DNA from: Protopterus annectens | Taxonomy: Eukaryota > Chordata > Ceratodontiformes > Protopteridae | Assembly: GCF_019279795.1 (NCBI RefSeq) | Contig: NC_056739.1 | Span: 13,158,968-13,222,967 of the forward strand | Reading direction: 5' to 3' | DNA: 64,000 nt | In this document: piece after piece, positions 22,040-33,357 of the stretch | Layout: every line of letters starts with the position of its first letter | Numbering within the stretch: position 1 is the first letter of the stretch | The notes under the pieces: generated by a model | Database searches by the model: none | Told to the model about the DNA's origin: nothing | The model's input: the letters and a program-made list of their open reading frames with translations, nothing else | Program-made: the position numbers and the translations under genes

Positions 22040-22559
22040 TATAGTCAGGCACACTGACGTCCCACTCACTGGGCTGGACAAGGAGAAGGTTACTGTTAGC
22101 TGCCTGTCAGGAACCAGAATCAACCACATAACACAAGCACTCAGGTCACTCCAGAACAAGTACAAATATGACTATGTCATTGTTCATGTTGGTGTGAATG
22201 CCCTGAGACATACCTCCCTGGACTACATGAAAAGAGACATGGAAGAGCTCTCTGATCATGTAACCCAGGCGGGTATGACCCTGCGTAGCATCCTGTCCTC
22301 ACCAAGAATGATACCACAGTATAAAGAAAAAAATGATCAATTTCAACAACTGGCTAAGCTTCTGGTGTCATTCAAAGAGGATCCAGTGTCTGTCAGCTTG
22401 GGACGACATGCTCGAAAGGCCTCGTTGCTTCACAAGAGACAGCTTGCACCTGTCACCCCTAGGCTTTCGAATACTGGCCAAGGCTCTTTCTGCCCCCATA
22501 GTGCCTTTTTTAGGCAAGGCTCAAAAGTCAAACCCACTTCCGTAAACAGCACAAATTAA
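22040..22559 (+). pseudogene. CR1-2 ORF1 SGNH esterase-like domain
   Basis: Reads SIVRHTDVPLTG after a stop where the GDS Asp codon would be, then VSCLPGTRINHITQAL, and DYVIVHVGVNALRHTS (block III, usually HVGTND). The frame shifts before the late block, whose Asp-x-x-His region reads as a degraded RDSLHLSPLGFRILAKAL in another frame (22425-22480). CR1-family ORF1 proteins carry this esterase; its role in transposition is not settled. Here both the GDS block and the late DGLH box are damaged (TAG, and Gly to Ser), so it is inactive. Confidence 0.72.
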
Positions 22560-22565
22560 AAAAAC

Positions 22566-25040
22566 ATGAGGGTTATGCTACTCAACGCCAGGAGTTTAAA
22601 TCTCAAAATGCACACGCTCGAAGCACTCCTCAGTATGGAGAACGTCGACATCTCTGGAGACACTGGAAAACATGAAAGTCCTACCGAACACCCTGATACT
22701 GGGCGATTTCAATTACCCTACCATTAACTGGGAAAACTACTCAAGTACAAACTCCCAGGTCCAGCGCTTCCTGGAACTTATCAACTCAAATGCCCTGGAT
22801 CAGCTGGTAAACTCCTCTACCAGAGGTGAAAACATATTGGACCTGGTCATCACCAACATGGGCAACAGGTGTTCTGCACCGGAGGTCAACCCGTCACTAG
22901 TTAGATAAGACCATAAACTAATCACTCTGGATGTCCACACCACACCACCACCCCCAACCAAGGAAACCACAGTGAAAAACTTTTCTAAAGCAAACTTCAC
23001 CTTACTTAAGACAGAGGTGGTAAGTTTGACAGCCCCCACGCTAAAGGATAACAGTGCCCAAGATGCAGGAGCCTTTACAAATGCACTCTATGAGCACCTA
23101 CAAGGATGCATGGATCGTGCGATCCCTAGCAAAACCAAGACTCACTCCACTAAGAGAAGGAAACCAGTCTGGTGGAGCCCTGCCATAAACAGGCTATACA
23201 ATAGAAGGAGGAAACTAGTTCAGAAAAAAAGCAAATCCGAAGAAGGAAAGAATCCCTGATCAGTATCAGTAAGAAACTAAGTTCCCTCATAAAATCATCC
23301 AAGGCTAACTTTGAAAGAAAAATAGCCAAGGATTTGAAAGATAACTGCAAAGCCTTCTTTAGCTATGTCAAGAATCTAAGTGGCAACTCACAGATATGCT
23401 CTGAGCTAGTGCAAAATAGCACAAAATATACTGAACCTACTGATATTGCCAACATCCTGGCAGATAGATTCAGTGCAAACTTCACCCCCAAAAGGGCCCA
23501 CAACAATATCGGAAAAGTGTAGTGTCCTGGAAATCACAGACGCACAGGTGAAAACAGCCCTTTCAAAAGCACAGCATCAATGGGACCAGATGGTGTCCCA
23601 GGCTGTGTCTTGCACGAACTACAGAACGAACTAACCCCCCACCTAAATACACTGTTCAACCTCAGCCTCTCCACAGGCTACTTGCCCATAGAATGGCACA
23701 CAGCAACGGTTATTCTGCTCCACAAAGGAGGGGCCACAACTGACTCTGGTAACTATCGTCCCCTAAGCCTGACTAGCCTGGTCTGCAAGGCTATGGAGCA
23801 CATCATCATGGAACTCATTAACAAAGACATTGGGAACCTCCAAACACTTGACCTGACCCAGTTCGGCTTTGTTAAGGGCAGATCATGCCTACTAAACCTG
23901 GTTGACTTCTTCAAGACAGTCACCAAGGCCATAGATGAGGAGAAGGTGGTTCACAAAGCCTACCTTGACCTTGCCATGGCTTTTGACACCATTCCCCACT
24001 CGAGAATTATAGAAAAACTCACCAGCCTGAATATAAACCCCTACGTCACAAGATGGGTTGCCAACTGGCTTACAGACAGAACCCAACACGGTAAGAATAG
24101 CGGTCTCCAGGTCCGACTCTAAACCAGTCACAAGTGGTGTCCCACAAGGCTCGGTCCTGGGACCCCTACTGTTCGGCATATACTTCTCAAAATTACAGGC
24201 AAACACAGGAGGACTATGGCTAACCAATTTTGTCGATGACTGCAAACTGGGAGCCATAATTGACTCTCCGGCTGACATGGACATTCTCCAAAAGGGTCTT
24301 ATTGAGACGGACACCCGGTGTCAAAGTCATGGTCTCAAGTTAAATGCCAAAAAATGCATAGTCATCCCATTTGGGAAAAACAAAACACCCATGAATTACC
24401 ACATAGGTGGCAGCCCCCTTAATATAGAAGAGGTAATAAGAGATCTGGGGACCCAGGTAGATAGTAATCTCTCCTTTGACAATCATATTGCCAAAGTAGT
24501 TAGAAAATCCTTCTATTTAGCCCATCTAATTACTAAAGGGTTCGCATCTAGAAATAACGAGGTTATAGTGCCCCTCTACTCGTTACTCATCAGACCCATC
24601 ATAGAGTACAATGTCCAATTTGGGATGTACCTCACAAGACACTTCCAACTGCTGGAAATACCACAAAAGTACCTCACCAAGAGGATTACTGGCCTCAAAC
24701 ATATGTCCATGCAGCCCGACTGGAAAAACTCCGGCTGTACTCAGTGGCATATCGCTTACTCAGAGGTGATCTCTGCCTGACTTACAAAGCCATGTCCAAC
24801 TCAGAATTGATGGATATGCTCCACCTAAAGAAATCCAAGTCACTGCGAGCCACTCGCTCTAGTGAGCTAAACCTCACCACAACAATAAACAGAACATGCC
24901 GGAGGGAAAAATTCCTGTCACAGAGACCCCCTTTGGAACAAAATTCCTAACTACATTAGGCAGAGCCCCTCACTAACACTCTTCAAGAGAAACTTTGACG
25001 AGTGGATGGGTAACAGAAACTAAACCCTTGGGATCATTTC
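22566..25040 (+). pseudogene. CR1-2 ORF2: endonuclease (deleted) and RT
   Basis: ORF2 begins with LLNARSLNLKMHT. At about 22650 it jumps from NVDIS to LETLENMKVLPN, a ~285-bp deletion relative to CR1-1 that removes the catalytic Glu box and GGGV block. GDFNYPTINW remains (about 22703), and the SDH box is degraded (a stop precedes the Asp). RT pieces at 23580-24122 and 24058-24780 carry GPDGVPG, NYRPLSL, FGFVKGRS, YLDLAMAFDTIPHS and GVPQGSVLGPLLFGIYF. The second Asp box is FVDD at 24229-24240, so both palm Asp pairs are kept. Frameshifts occur near 23510, 24110 and 24715. The C-terminal region ends near 25030. Confidence 0.85.
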
Positions 25041-25165
25041 ATTGGCTCTTCTTGACAGAGGCTCAGTTAATTAATCAATGAGGTGGCGAAAGCTGATACA
25101 CACTGGCTAGGCTTATAAATGCCCTCGGGCAGATAGCCTAGTACCTAGCTATGAACCTATATAAA

Positions 25166-26620
25166 AAACTTCCACTGACATTTAAGCCTACAAAACTTGT
25201 AGCTGACAATCTCTCCTCTGAATACCTAAAAATAGCAGCAGAAGCCCTAGCTTATCCAGTCTCTATCTTAGCTATGTCCCCACACTGTGGAAAATATCCA
25301 TCATTCCCCTCCATAAAGGTGGCTGCTCCACTGAACTTTCCATTTACCGTCCCATAGCCATCCTTTCTCCATTTTCCAAGATACTTGAGAAATGCATTCA
25401 TTCTCAAGCCTTGGACTCTTAGCTAATAACTTCCTCTCCAGCACCCAGCATGGTTTCAGGCCATACCACAGCACTACTACCGCCTTGCTCTCTTTCACTA
25501 ATGCTATCCTTCATCATAAAAATAATGGCCTGTTCTCCTCTGCTATATTTCTGGATCTATCCAAGGCTTTTGACATGGTCTCACACAAACTATTAATCTC
25601 TGTTCTCACTAACCTATCCTTTTCCCAATCAGCTACTGATTGGTTTCACAGCTATCTAACTGGCCACCAGCAATCAATTGTCTGGCATAATGACCTACCT
25701 CCCCGACTTCCTGTAACACTCAGTGTTCTCCAAGGCTCCATCCTTGGTCTTCTGCTATTCTCACTCTTCACCAATAATCTATTCAGTCACCAAGCATGCT
25801 TCTCTTATACAGTATGCAGATGATTCCACCCTCATCTGCTCAGTCCCAACTATAAATGAACTTCACAAGATCACACAGGAAGCCTTTTCATCTGTAGAAA
25901 ACTGGCTATCTAATGCCCAGTTATTACTCAACCCGAGCAAGACTAAACTCCTTATCTTCCAACCCACTAAATCTAACCCAATTATCCCCCATTCTAGCCA
26001 AAGACAATACCATCATCTCCCCAACAGAACACACCAAACTACTTGGTGTTGAGACTGATAATCTCAGATTTGACACTCATTTCTCTTACCATAAAAAAGG
26101 TTCACAAAATATTAGGTGCAATGTACAGAAACAAACAATTCCTCACCAAGACAGCCAGAATTTCTGCTGCCAATTCCCACCTAATCTCCACTTTACTCTA
26201 CGCCTCTCCTATACTTACCTACCTTAGACAAACAGACCTAAACAAGCTCAAGACTTGCTACAATAAAATTGCTAAGTTTGCCACTGATGCATCTTATTGC
26301 AGCCATCACTTTTTCTCACTTAGAGAACTTGACTGGCTTGAACTCCCTCAATTTCTTCTTTATCTCACTTAGAGAACTTGACTGGCTTGAACTCCCTCAA
26401 CTTCTTCACCTGAATCAACTTTCCCTTTCCCACAAATTAGTAAACCATCCTCTTAAAGTCCCATCCCTTCAAAACCTTCTCCAGCCCTACTGCTCCACTA
26501 GACCTCTACGCTCAAGCAGGAAAAATCTACTTCTAGTGATCAAACCCAAGAACTCAGAGAGAAAAGCACTATTCTCCTGTGCCATATCCAGATTATGGAA
26601 CAATCTCCCCCCTCTATAAC
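25166..26620 (+). pseudogene. L2-2 reverse transcriptase half
   Basis: RT motifs run LSSEYLKIAAEAL, a frameshifted NYRPIAIL-like block near 25340, FLSSTQHGFRPYHSTTTAL, FLDLSKAFDMVSHKLL (first Asp box, about 25551), VLQGSILGLLLFSLFTNN and YADD at 25813-25824 (intact). A frameshift at about 25795 separates the last two. The C-terminal region (26043-26620) has ILGAMYRNKQFLTKTARIS and WLELPQ. Residues around SLRELDWLELPQ are duplicated: 26318-26352 recurs at 26366-26401, a ~49-bp tandem duplication. The region downstream to 27375 is 3' untranslated. Confidence 0.82.
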
Positions 26621-27375
26621 CATGCTACCTTCTTGCAATCACTTCAAGACTGCACTAAAAACTCACTTAAAAAGTCTCTGGTTATGCCCATGCACCAATC
26701 CCGACTAGTAACCCTCATTTTACCTCCCCTTCCTCTCTCCTCCCCTAGCCACCGTGCCTCACCCTGACTGATCATTGCATTCCTTCCTCTGCAGGCTCTG
26801 GCTCACCCTTTACCCTCCCATTCCCTCCTCACTCAATCTCTCAGACCTGTTATAACATGCTTAACTACCTCACTTCATCTCAACTCCAAATACATATCCA
26901 ACTGACTTATACCTAGCTTCCTCTCACTACCAAGTATACTAGTCTCTCAGTCTCCTCTCTTAATCCTCTGCTTTCCCCTTCCATCCCATTAGCCCTTCTA
27001 GCTTGTTCCACTTTCATCTGGAGTTTCTGCTTTATATCTGCTTCAGTTTAGTGCAATATTTGTATATAAGATTTAGGTATATGAGTTTAGAACAGTATCT
27101 GTTTGAGATTAGTACTATCTGTATATACATTCTACCTTTATTCCTAGCCTCTAGCTAGATATTGGTATATCTATTCATTACTATGTTTCATATTGTATGT
27201 ATAGGTAATGTTTGCTGCAGTATCTATTATTTGCTATTGTATGTATACTCAATTGTTCTTCATGTACTCAGCTGCTCATTTATTGTTCTGTGGAGCTTTT
27301 CTCCCCGGGCCTCCACTGAAAAAGGACCTGTGTCCAGTTGGAATTTCCCGGTAAACAAATGTAAATAAATAAATA
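26621..27375 (+). other. L2-2 3' untranslated region
   Basis: C/T-rich, then AT-rich non-coding sequence ending in the L2 tail signature and an AAAT-type repeat (27362-27375). No other element is visible. Confidence 0.65.
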
Positions 27376-27379
27376 ATTC

Positions 27380-27860
27380 CATAGTCAGATGGTGTAAATA
27401 ACAGAGTTTCTCCACTGTACTTGCCTGAATGAGGCAGTCACCCATGCAGGGGTTAATGTAAATACCCTTTATCCTGCAGAAAGCAATTACTGGAGCCAGA
27501 CATTTGGTGAAAGCTCTGGAAGCAGTTGACAAACCAAATGGAAATGCATAAAATTGTATGTGTACCCTCCTGTCCTGAAATGAAGGTATCTTCCATGTTC
27601 CTTCATTATGAAGACGTTGAAGTAGGCATCTTTCAAGTTCGGAACAACTATGTTTGCCTGAGGACTAGTCATAGGGAGAAGTTTCTGCAAGGTGAGCATT
27701 TTGAATTGTAGGACTATAAGAAACTTGCTTAGCTTTGAGAGATCCAGAAATGGCCTCCAGGATCCTTCCTTTCTTAGGACCAAAAACATGAAGTAAACTC
27801 TGTTCCTATCTGTTCTGCAGGAACAAGTTCTATGGGACCCCACCTTAATAGGTCTTGAAT
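27380..27860 (-). pseudogene. DIRS B3 reverse transcriptase fragment
   Basis: The minus strand reads FLVLRKEGSWRPFLDLSKLSKF...FKMLTLQKLLPM, NLKDAYFNVFIMKEHGRYLHF and, after a frameshift near 27530, RAFTKCLAPVIAF...GIYINPCMGDCLIQA. The RT active box corresponding to YLDD is changed to CMGD. The block order matches the DIRS RT of B1 and A1 (FLVP-K...ILDLS-LN, LDLQDAYYHI, PRVFTKCLAVV, YLDD). The rest of the RT and the RNase H are absent to the left. Confidence 0.75.
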
Positions 27861-28077
27861 TTTAGTCTGTGCCTACAAATGTTGTCCTCTTGGAACCAGA
27901 GGCAGCAATACAAACCTTGGAAAGGATAAGAACTGCAATTTGTATTCTGCCTTTAAATTTTTAGAACCCACTTGTCTTGAGTGATGACTTGCCCATGTTT
28001 TAGGAAGAGGAAGAGTCTGCCCAAGCCTTGTGAGGGAAGGGATCCTGTGTTGGAAAAGGATTTTCTGGTCATAAATG

Positions 28078-29985
28078 CTATGTGCTGGGCCATGAATCTG
28101 TGACCCTCCAGGTCTGATTTAGGGCTGGCTTGCCATCTTCTTGGATGTTTATCTGTCCTGGCCTTTCTCCTTCTGGATATGGATTGAGAGGCAGGAAAGG
28201 ATCAGGTTTTAGCAATGTAGTTTCTACTGAATCTAAGGAGTGGAATCTGCAGAAATTCCTTGACCATCTGCATAGTCTTATCCTTCTCCAGTCTTCTGAA
28301 ACACTTTGTTCTTGAAGTCCAAAGAGGAAATCCTTGTCTAGGATTGCATCAAGGAGGTCTGCTTTGACATGGTTGGGTACAGACTGCACTCTATACTAGA
28401 TATGTCTCCTGATGTTCAATCTTGAAACAGCTACCCTGCTTGATGTTTCTTGGACATTAAAGCAACATTTCAGAAGACTGCATTACAAACTAGGAAGTAG
28501 TGTTGCAGAGGTCTAGCAACTCCTTTTGTACAGTCCTGTCCCCTCCATCAACTCTGGCTACTGTTTCATCTGGTCTAGGAAGGATTCCTGCAATTAGCAG
28601 TATAGAAATAGCAATTTAAGGCTCTCATGTTTAAGGTAGGCAAAATGCAAACTTTCTTTCCAAATCTGTCAAGAGTTCTATTCTCTTTATCATTTAAAGG
28701 ATTCTTAGAGATCCGGCTCTTGACTCTTTTGGAGCCTGAGAAGACTACCTCAGGATTTGCCACAGAATTCCTATAAAGATGTTTGTAAAAGTCCAGGACT
28801 CAGTAAAAATGGTCAGGTTTCCTAGGGGTAGGGGACTGGGGGTTAAGCTGTGGAGATTTGTCCTGTACAACATCATCCACCACCTCTAATACTGGAGCAA
28901 TAGACAGGGGGCTTGTACTTATGCAGGTCAGGAACTACCTGACCCTCTTCTTGGACAGAAGGTAATCCTTAGCCTCCCAAGAGAAAAAGTCTCTCATCTT
29001 GTGTAGATTCTCTCCAAAGGATAGGTATTCAGGTGGTGAGGCTAAGGCAATGGTGTCTTCTGACTCAGAGCTGGTATATGACCCTGTGGAAAGTTGGCCC
29101 ACATATGCCAACTCATCTGCATCTGAGTCACATGAACCTGAAGACTACAAAGGTGAAAAATTCCCTAGTTCCTTTGGCTGGAGAAGTTCCTCAGGCAGGT
29201 TCCTTGCCAGGATCCTGCCATATGGACCTCATAAAATCCATATGTTCTTCTGCTAACCTGAGAAGGTCCTGAGGATAGGCCTGGGAGAGGGGCTAAGACC
29301 CCAGTAGTGTAGGTCAAGACAAGCCGATAGCAGATGTCTTTAATTTTGTCTTGGGCCTAATCCTGGGTATGTCGTCAGTTGTGATTAGTGCAGGCTTCGG
29401 GTGGGCAGCCATAGCTTGCATCTAATCTGCTGAGATCTAATCTCGGGTGCTACCATAGGAAATACTGCCTTCCCCCTCAAAAGCTTGCATGTGGGAGTCA
29501 GAAGCTGGTACCTGCCAAGTAAATCTGACATCAGATGAAATCAGCCTGAGTGGGCATCAACCAAACTGATAACATGACAACCTCCCTAAGGTTTCACCAG
29601 AAGTCTCCGCAATTTTCTCAGTCATCAGAGGAGACTGCAAAAGTACCTCTCCTCCTTTGACAATCTCTAGACTAAGAAGGCTCTCTCATACAGAAATGCT
29701 GTCATCAGGCACCCTAGCTACCTTATGTTGATTCTCCTTCCATTTGTGAGGGAAATCAACAGTGGAAATAACACATGCTATGGCATGAAAGCTTCTCTTC
29801 TGCTCTCTTCTTTTCCTAAATGATTCTGCAAAGTCTCAGCCCCACAACTGATAGTTACAGAGTTAAAATAGGAGCAATGGGGACAGTTCAGCACATCACA
29901 TGTTAGGCCCATGCAGAACTAGCAAACATGGTGGAAGTCCCAGTGGGGGATTTGTTTTCCACACTCCAGACACACACTGGACTTA
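28078..29985 (-). pseudogene. DIRS B3 gag remnant
   Basis: Recognised pieces on the minus strand are VPNHVKADLLDAILDKDFLFG (about 28380-28310; compare LPDHVKAKLMDAPLNQDRLFG in B1), NDKENRTLDRFGKKVCILPTLNMRALNC (about 28700-28615; compare DSRALDRWGKKVYTSATLAIRALNC in B1) and the N-terminal Cys/His domain (29985-29880) with VCLECGKQIPHWDFHHVC and CPHCSYF. The intervening acidic and Ser/Thr-rich part is decayed. It is close to B1 gag in order and spacing. Confidence 0.68.
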
Positions 29986-30000
29986 AGTAATGTCTAATGA

Positions 30001-30047
30001 TAACAGTAATAATAATAACAACAACAACAATAATAGCAACAGCACAA
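30001..30047. repeat. AAT/CAA trinucleotide repeat
   Basis: Imperfect AATAAT / AACAACAAC tract between DIRS B3 and CR1-3. Confidence 0.85.
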
Positions 30048-30089
30048 ATGGAAGCTCCTCAACAGGACACTTATCTCTCTATGCTCTAT

Positions 30090-30764
30090 CTCTGGCAGTA
30101 CACTAAACACCAAAAGTGTGATGAGAGACTTAGAGACACAGGTGGACAGTGGTCTCACCTTCGATAACCACATTGCCACAACAGTCAGGAAATCCGTCTA
30201 TGTGGCACACCTCATCACTAAGGGCTTTTCATCCAAAAAAATGAGGTCATTGTCCCACTGTACTCATCCTTCATTAGCCCCACTATAGAGTACAATGCCC
30301 CATTTGGTATGTACCTCACAAGGCACCTGGAACACCTGAAAAGGCTGCAGAAATACCTTACTAATAGAATCACAGTCCTAAGGCAGATGCCCTATGCTGA
30401 CCGTCTAAAAAAACTCCAGCTATACTCTGTGGCATATCATCTACTCAGAGGTGATATCTGCTTAACATATGAGGCCATGTCAAACCCTGAGCTGTTGGGC
30501 ATGCTCCACTTAAATAAATCCCAATCCCTCAAAGCCACACACTCCAGGGATCTAAACCTTGTCATCACAATGAACAAAACATACTGGAGGGATAGGTTCC
30601 TGACCCAGAGACTCCCCATACTCTGGAATAGACTGCCCATACATGTCAAGCAGAGCACCTCCTTGGCCCTCTTCAAAAGGAACCTTGACGATTGGATGGG
30701 AGATAGGAAATTCACCCCGGGGACCATGTCAGTCACGCTGCTAGACAGGAGTCCAGGGAAGTAA
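30090..30764 (+). pseudogene. CR1-3 ORF2 C-terminal fragment
   Basis: After one frameshift at about 30236, a 151-residue open frame (30309-30764) covers the CR1 C terminus: GMYLTRHLEHLKRLQKYLTN, LYSVAYHLLRGDICLTY, MLHLNKSQSLKATHS and LPILWNRLPIHVKQS. The stop at 30762-30764 matches the natural ORF2 end in CR1-1 and CR1-2. No catalytic RT residues are included. Confidence 0.85.
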
Positions 30765-30866
30765 ATATGGTGGGAAAAAATATCCAGGGAATTGTTATGG
30801 CTAGGCTTGTATAGGCCCTAGGGCCAATAGCCTAGTACCAACCTATGAACCTATAAGAAATTGCTC
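30090..30866 (+). mobile_element. CR1-like LINE copy CR1-3 (3' fragment)
   Basis: Heavily 5'-truncated copy: it starts in the post-palm region (GS-LNT--V-RD---QVD--L-FDNHIA) and ends with GGCTAGGCTTGTATAGGCCC...TAGCCTAGTACCAACCTATGAACCTATAAGAA. It has the same tail as CR1-1 and CR1-2. Confidence 0.88.
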
Positions 30867-31792
30867 TAGCTGACAAGCTATTCCCTGGTATCCTGATGTC
30901 GGATAAGAGGGCATCCATCAAGCCTGAAGGAAGGGATCAACTTTCTGGTAAAGGCCAGCTATAAGCTTCCATGGCAGGAAATCCTAAAGATTATTACAGC
31001 AACAATGAAGCATGATGAACATCTCTTAGTTAAAGACTGCATATAGACATTGGCTAACAAACACAAATACTTATGTAAAGCAAAGCAGTGGGAAAAGTAA
31101 GCAAATCAGTGGGTTGTCATACTGCATTCATTTTATTCAGTGCTTGAACCAAATGAGGAAACACTGTAACAATGGTCAACCAAGTACTTCCTTTGATTTA
31201 GCTGTAATGCCTCCCAGTCTGAGATCCAAATTTTTAGATGAAGATAAAATATTTTGCATTCTGTGAGAATTTTGCCACATGTATGTTTTGTTTTTATGCT
31301 TCTTTCACTACGTTTATTGCATAATGCAACCAAAGTTTTAGGACAAAGATCAATTATAATTTTATATTGCACAATTTTGTCCAATGTATATTTCTTAGGC
31401 TATATTTCATAAAATTCAGTATATAAAATATAACCACAAACATTTATTAAAAATATTTCTTACCTCACTTTCATGGAAACTGCATTGTTTGTTGCTTTCA
31501 GACACTTTCTTTTTCAGTGATTTGTTCTATTAAAAATGTATATTCATTAATACAAATAATAAAATAAAATAAAATTCATTTTTCACTATCTACCTATACA
31601 AGCACAATTAAATGCAGAACAATGAAAAATTATGTGCATCAAGTTTTTCATTTAATGAAAGAGACATACTGAAAGCACAGTTGTCTACTTACCTGTAACA
31701 GTATGTAGAATTTCACATTGCCTGAAGGGCTACTGTGCACATCCAAGGTATGCAAATTCTTCTCTCCCTAGTTTTTAGTGTCTGGAAAGAAA
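30867..31792. other. Unassigned sequence left of DIRS B1
   Basis: No ORF is supported. AT-rich, with GATAA and AAAATAAAAT runs. At 31680-31702 the plus strand reads AGTTGTCTACTTACCTGTAAC. This resembles the left terminus of B-type DIRS (AGTTGTGTACACTTACCATAA at 31797) and may be the worn end of another copy, possibly B2. Confidence 0.45.
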
Positions 31793-31990
31793 AAGTACAG
31801 TTGTGTACACTTACCATAAATGTAGATGTTTGAGTGTATTCACTGTGGCAGTCATTACATTTGGGTCATCTGCCTGCAGGTAGTCCTCAGCCGGCCTGAA
31901 TATCAAAGTCGTGGATTCCTGCATCGGATGCTGTCTCTTCCGTGACGTCAGGTCGTCAGGGGTATAAAACATGCAGCCGACACCATTACA
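31793..31990. repeat. DIRS B1 left inverted terminal repeat
   Basis: Shares with the reverse complement of the right end: GCAGTCATTACATTTGGGT, ATCTGCCTGCAGGTAG.CCTC, GGATTCCTGC, GGATGCTGTCTCTTC, TGACGTCAGGTC and GGTATAAAACATGCAGCCGA. The outermost ~50 bp (GTACAGTTGTGTACACTTACC...) differs from the right end, as is usual for DIRS with unequal extremities. Confidence 0.88.
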
Positions 31991-32166
31991 TCAGTTTTTC
32001 TTGCTCCAGATGTCAGGTGCCCCCACAGTTGGAAGCAATTATATGTTAGGTTACACCTCCAATAAAAAGCAAATACACCAGAAAGCTTAAATACACCAAA
32101 CAAGAAGGAAGGTAGAGCAAAGAGAAGTCAGGAGGCTGGAGGGAGAGTAACCAGGACAGAAACAGT

Positions 32167-32262
32167 GAATACACTCGAACATCAACATTTATGGCAAGTG
32201 TACACAACTGTACTATGTTCTTCGTGTTTCACTGTTGCAGTCATTACATTTGGATTGATTCC
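32167..32262. other. DIRS B1 internal complementary region (ICR)
   Basis: The first half (to about 32212, ending GTGTACACAACTGTACT) is the reverse complement of the extreme left end 31793-31845. The second half (ATGTTCTTCGTGTTTCACTG and TTGCAGTCATTACATTTGG) is the reverse complement of the extreme right end 37190-37230. The ICR therefore spells the joined ends of the element. This is the known DIRS device for completing termini and forming a circle before recombinase-mediated insertion. Confidence 0.88.
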
Positions 32263-32287
32263 CAAAGCTAAGGAAGGGAGGAGGAAT

Positions 32288-33193
32288 TTAGAGAGCATTA
32301 GGACCAGCTATTAAGCCCTGCAAGACTGCAGTGGCAAAACCAGCAATGGATTTAGAAAAAATAGGCATGTTGTAATGCTTGGTGAAGGTATGTACAGAGC
32401 TCCAGGTAGCAGCTTCTAGGATGTCCCTGGTAGGGACTCCTCTGAGGAAGGCTGTAGAGGTAGATGCAGTCCTGGTGGAATGTGATCTTATCCCCTGTGG
32501 GGTAGTTTTTCCATGGTGCTTATTGCAGAAATGAATGCAATGGGCTATCCACTTAGAAATGTTTTTCTTTGATATGGCTTTCCCCTCTGCCCCTGCAGCA
32601 AAGCCAACTAGCAGCTGTTCAGATTTTCTGATAGGCTTGGTCCTGTCCAAATAAAATCTAAGTTGTCTGTGCACGTCCAACGAGTGCAGTATTTGTTCAC
32701 CTTTGTTTTGTGGGAGTAGGCAAATGAATGGACTGATTTAGGGCCACACTAGACACCACCTTGGGCATAAAGGAAGGACTGGTACTGAGGGAAACCCTGT
32801 CTGCATGGAAGATAATGAAGGGCTCCGCTGCCATGTGGGCCTGTAATTCAGACACTCTTCTTGCTGAAGTGATGGCTAAAAGGAAGGCTGTTTTCCAAGA
32901 AAGGAATTTCAAATCTGCAGTTGCAGCTGGTTCAAATAGAGGGAGAGTGAGCTTTTCCAATACAAAGTTAAGGTCCCAGGCTGGAGTAGGGGCTCACCTG
33001 GAGGGGGTCTTACATTTTTGGCCCCTCTGAGGAACTGCTTTAGCAGGGGGTGAGAGAAGAGGGGTGGTTCAGTATTATAATGTGCTGAAATGGCAGAGGC
33101 ATGAATTTTAATTGACGAGAAGGATAGGCCGTTGTGGAGCATTTCTGTTAAGTGCTGAAGTATATGAGGTAAGCTGGGCACTGTTGTGCCCAT
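32288..33193 (-). pseudogene. DIRS B1 tyrosine recombinase
   Basis: Inserts the circular DNA copy. The N-terminal core-binding part (33193-32909) has LTEMLHNGLSFSSIKIHASAISAHY. Box I reads ITSARRVSELQAH (about 32900). The C-terminal part (32680-32288, 131 residues) has LDVHRQLRFYLDRT, box II HSTRTASTSTAFL (the His-x-x-Arg pair), an ATWSS tryptophan and the nucleophile Tyr in TFTKHYN. All expected catalytic residues are present. Two frameshifts, near 32940 and 32715, break it. The end lies just before the ICR. Confidence 0.85.
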
Positions 33194-33357
33194 CCCCTGA
33201 GTTTGGCTCCAGGAACAGTATCTTTTCCACTTTTCAGCTTAAGATTTTCTAGTGCTAGGCCTCCTTGCTTCCAGAATAACATCTAACACCTGCTCACTGA
33301 GGGATACTATTGGACAGCTCAAGAGATTAGCCAGGCTGCAAGGTTCAGGGTTTGAAG

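Larger units (their letters stand above)
22035..25165 (+). mobile_element. CR1-like LINE copy CR1-2 (5'-truncated)
   Basis: Inserted into L2-2 between its linker and RT. The 5' end lies at the GDS block of the ORF1 esterase. The 3' end (25103-25160, GGCTAGGCTTATAAATGCCC...GCCTAGTACCTAGCTATGAACCTAT) is the family signature. It is highly similar to CR1-1 over the whole shared length. As a later insertion it dates after L2-2. Confidence 0.87.
20027..27375 (+). mobile_element. L2-like LINE copy L2-2, split by CR1-2
   Basis: The endonuclease part (20305-22034) and the RT/tail part (25166-27375) belong to one plus-strand LINE. The protein similarity to L2-1, L2-3 and L2-4 continues across the CR1-2 insertion, and the RT resumes at ADNLSSEYLKIAAEAL just after it. 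The 3' end (27290-27375) has GGAGCTTTTCTCCCCGGGCCTCCACTG...ACAAATGTAAATAAATAAATAA, the tail signature seen inverted in L2-1 and L2-4. The 5' start is uncertain; a leader with repeats begins by about 20027. Confidence 0.85.
27376..30050 (-). mobile_element. DIRS-like copy B3 (RT and gag part)
   Basis: Minus-strand DIRS sequence most like B1, from RT (27380-27843) up through linker and gag to a Cys/His domain near 29880-29985. L2-2's tail marks the left side, so the RNase H to recombinase part is missing or displaced. The right side ends in CAA/AAT repeats and the CR1-3 insertion. No terminal repeat is recognised. Confidence 0.7.
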
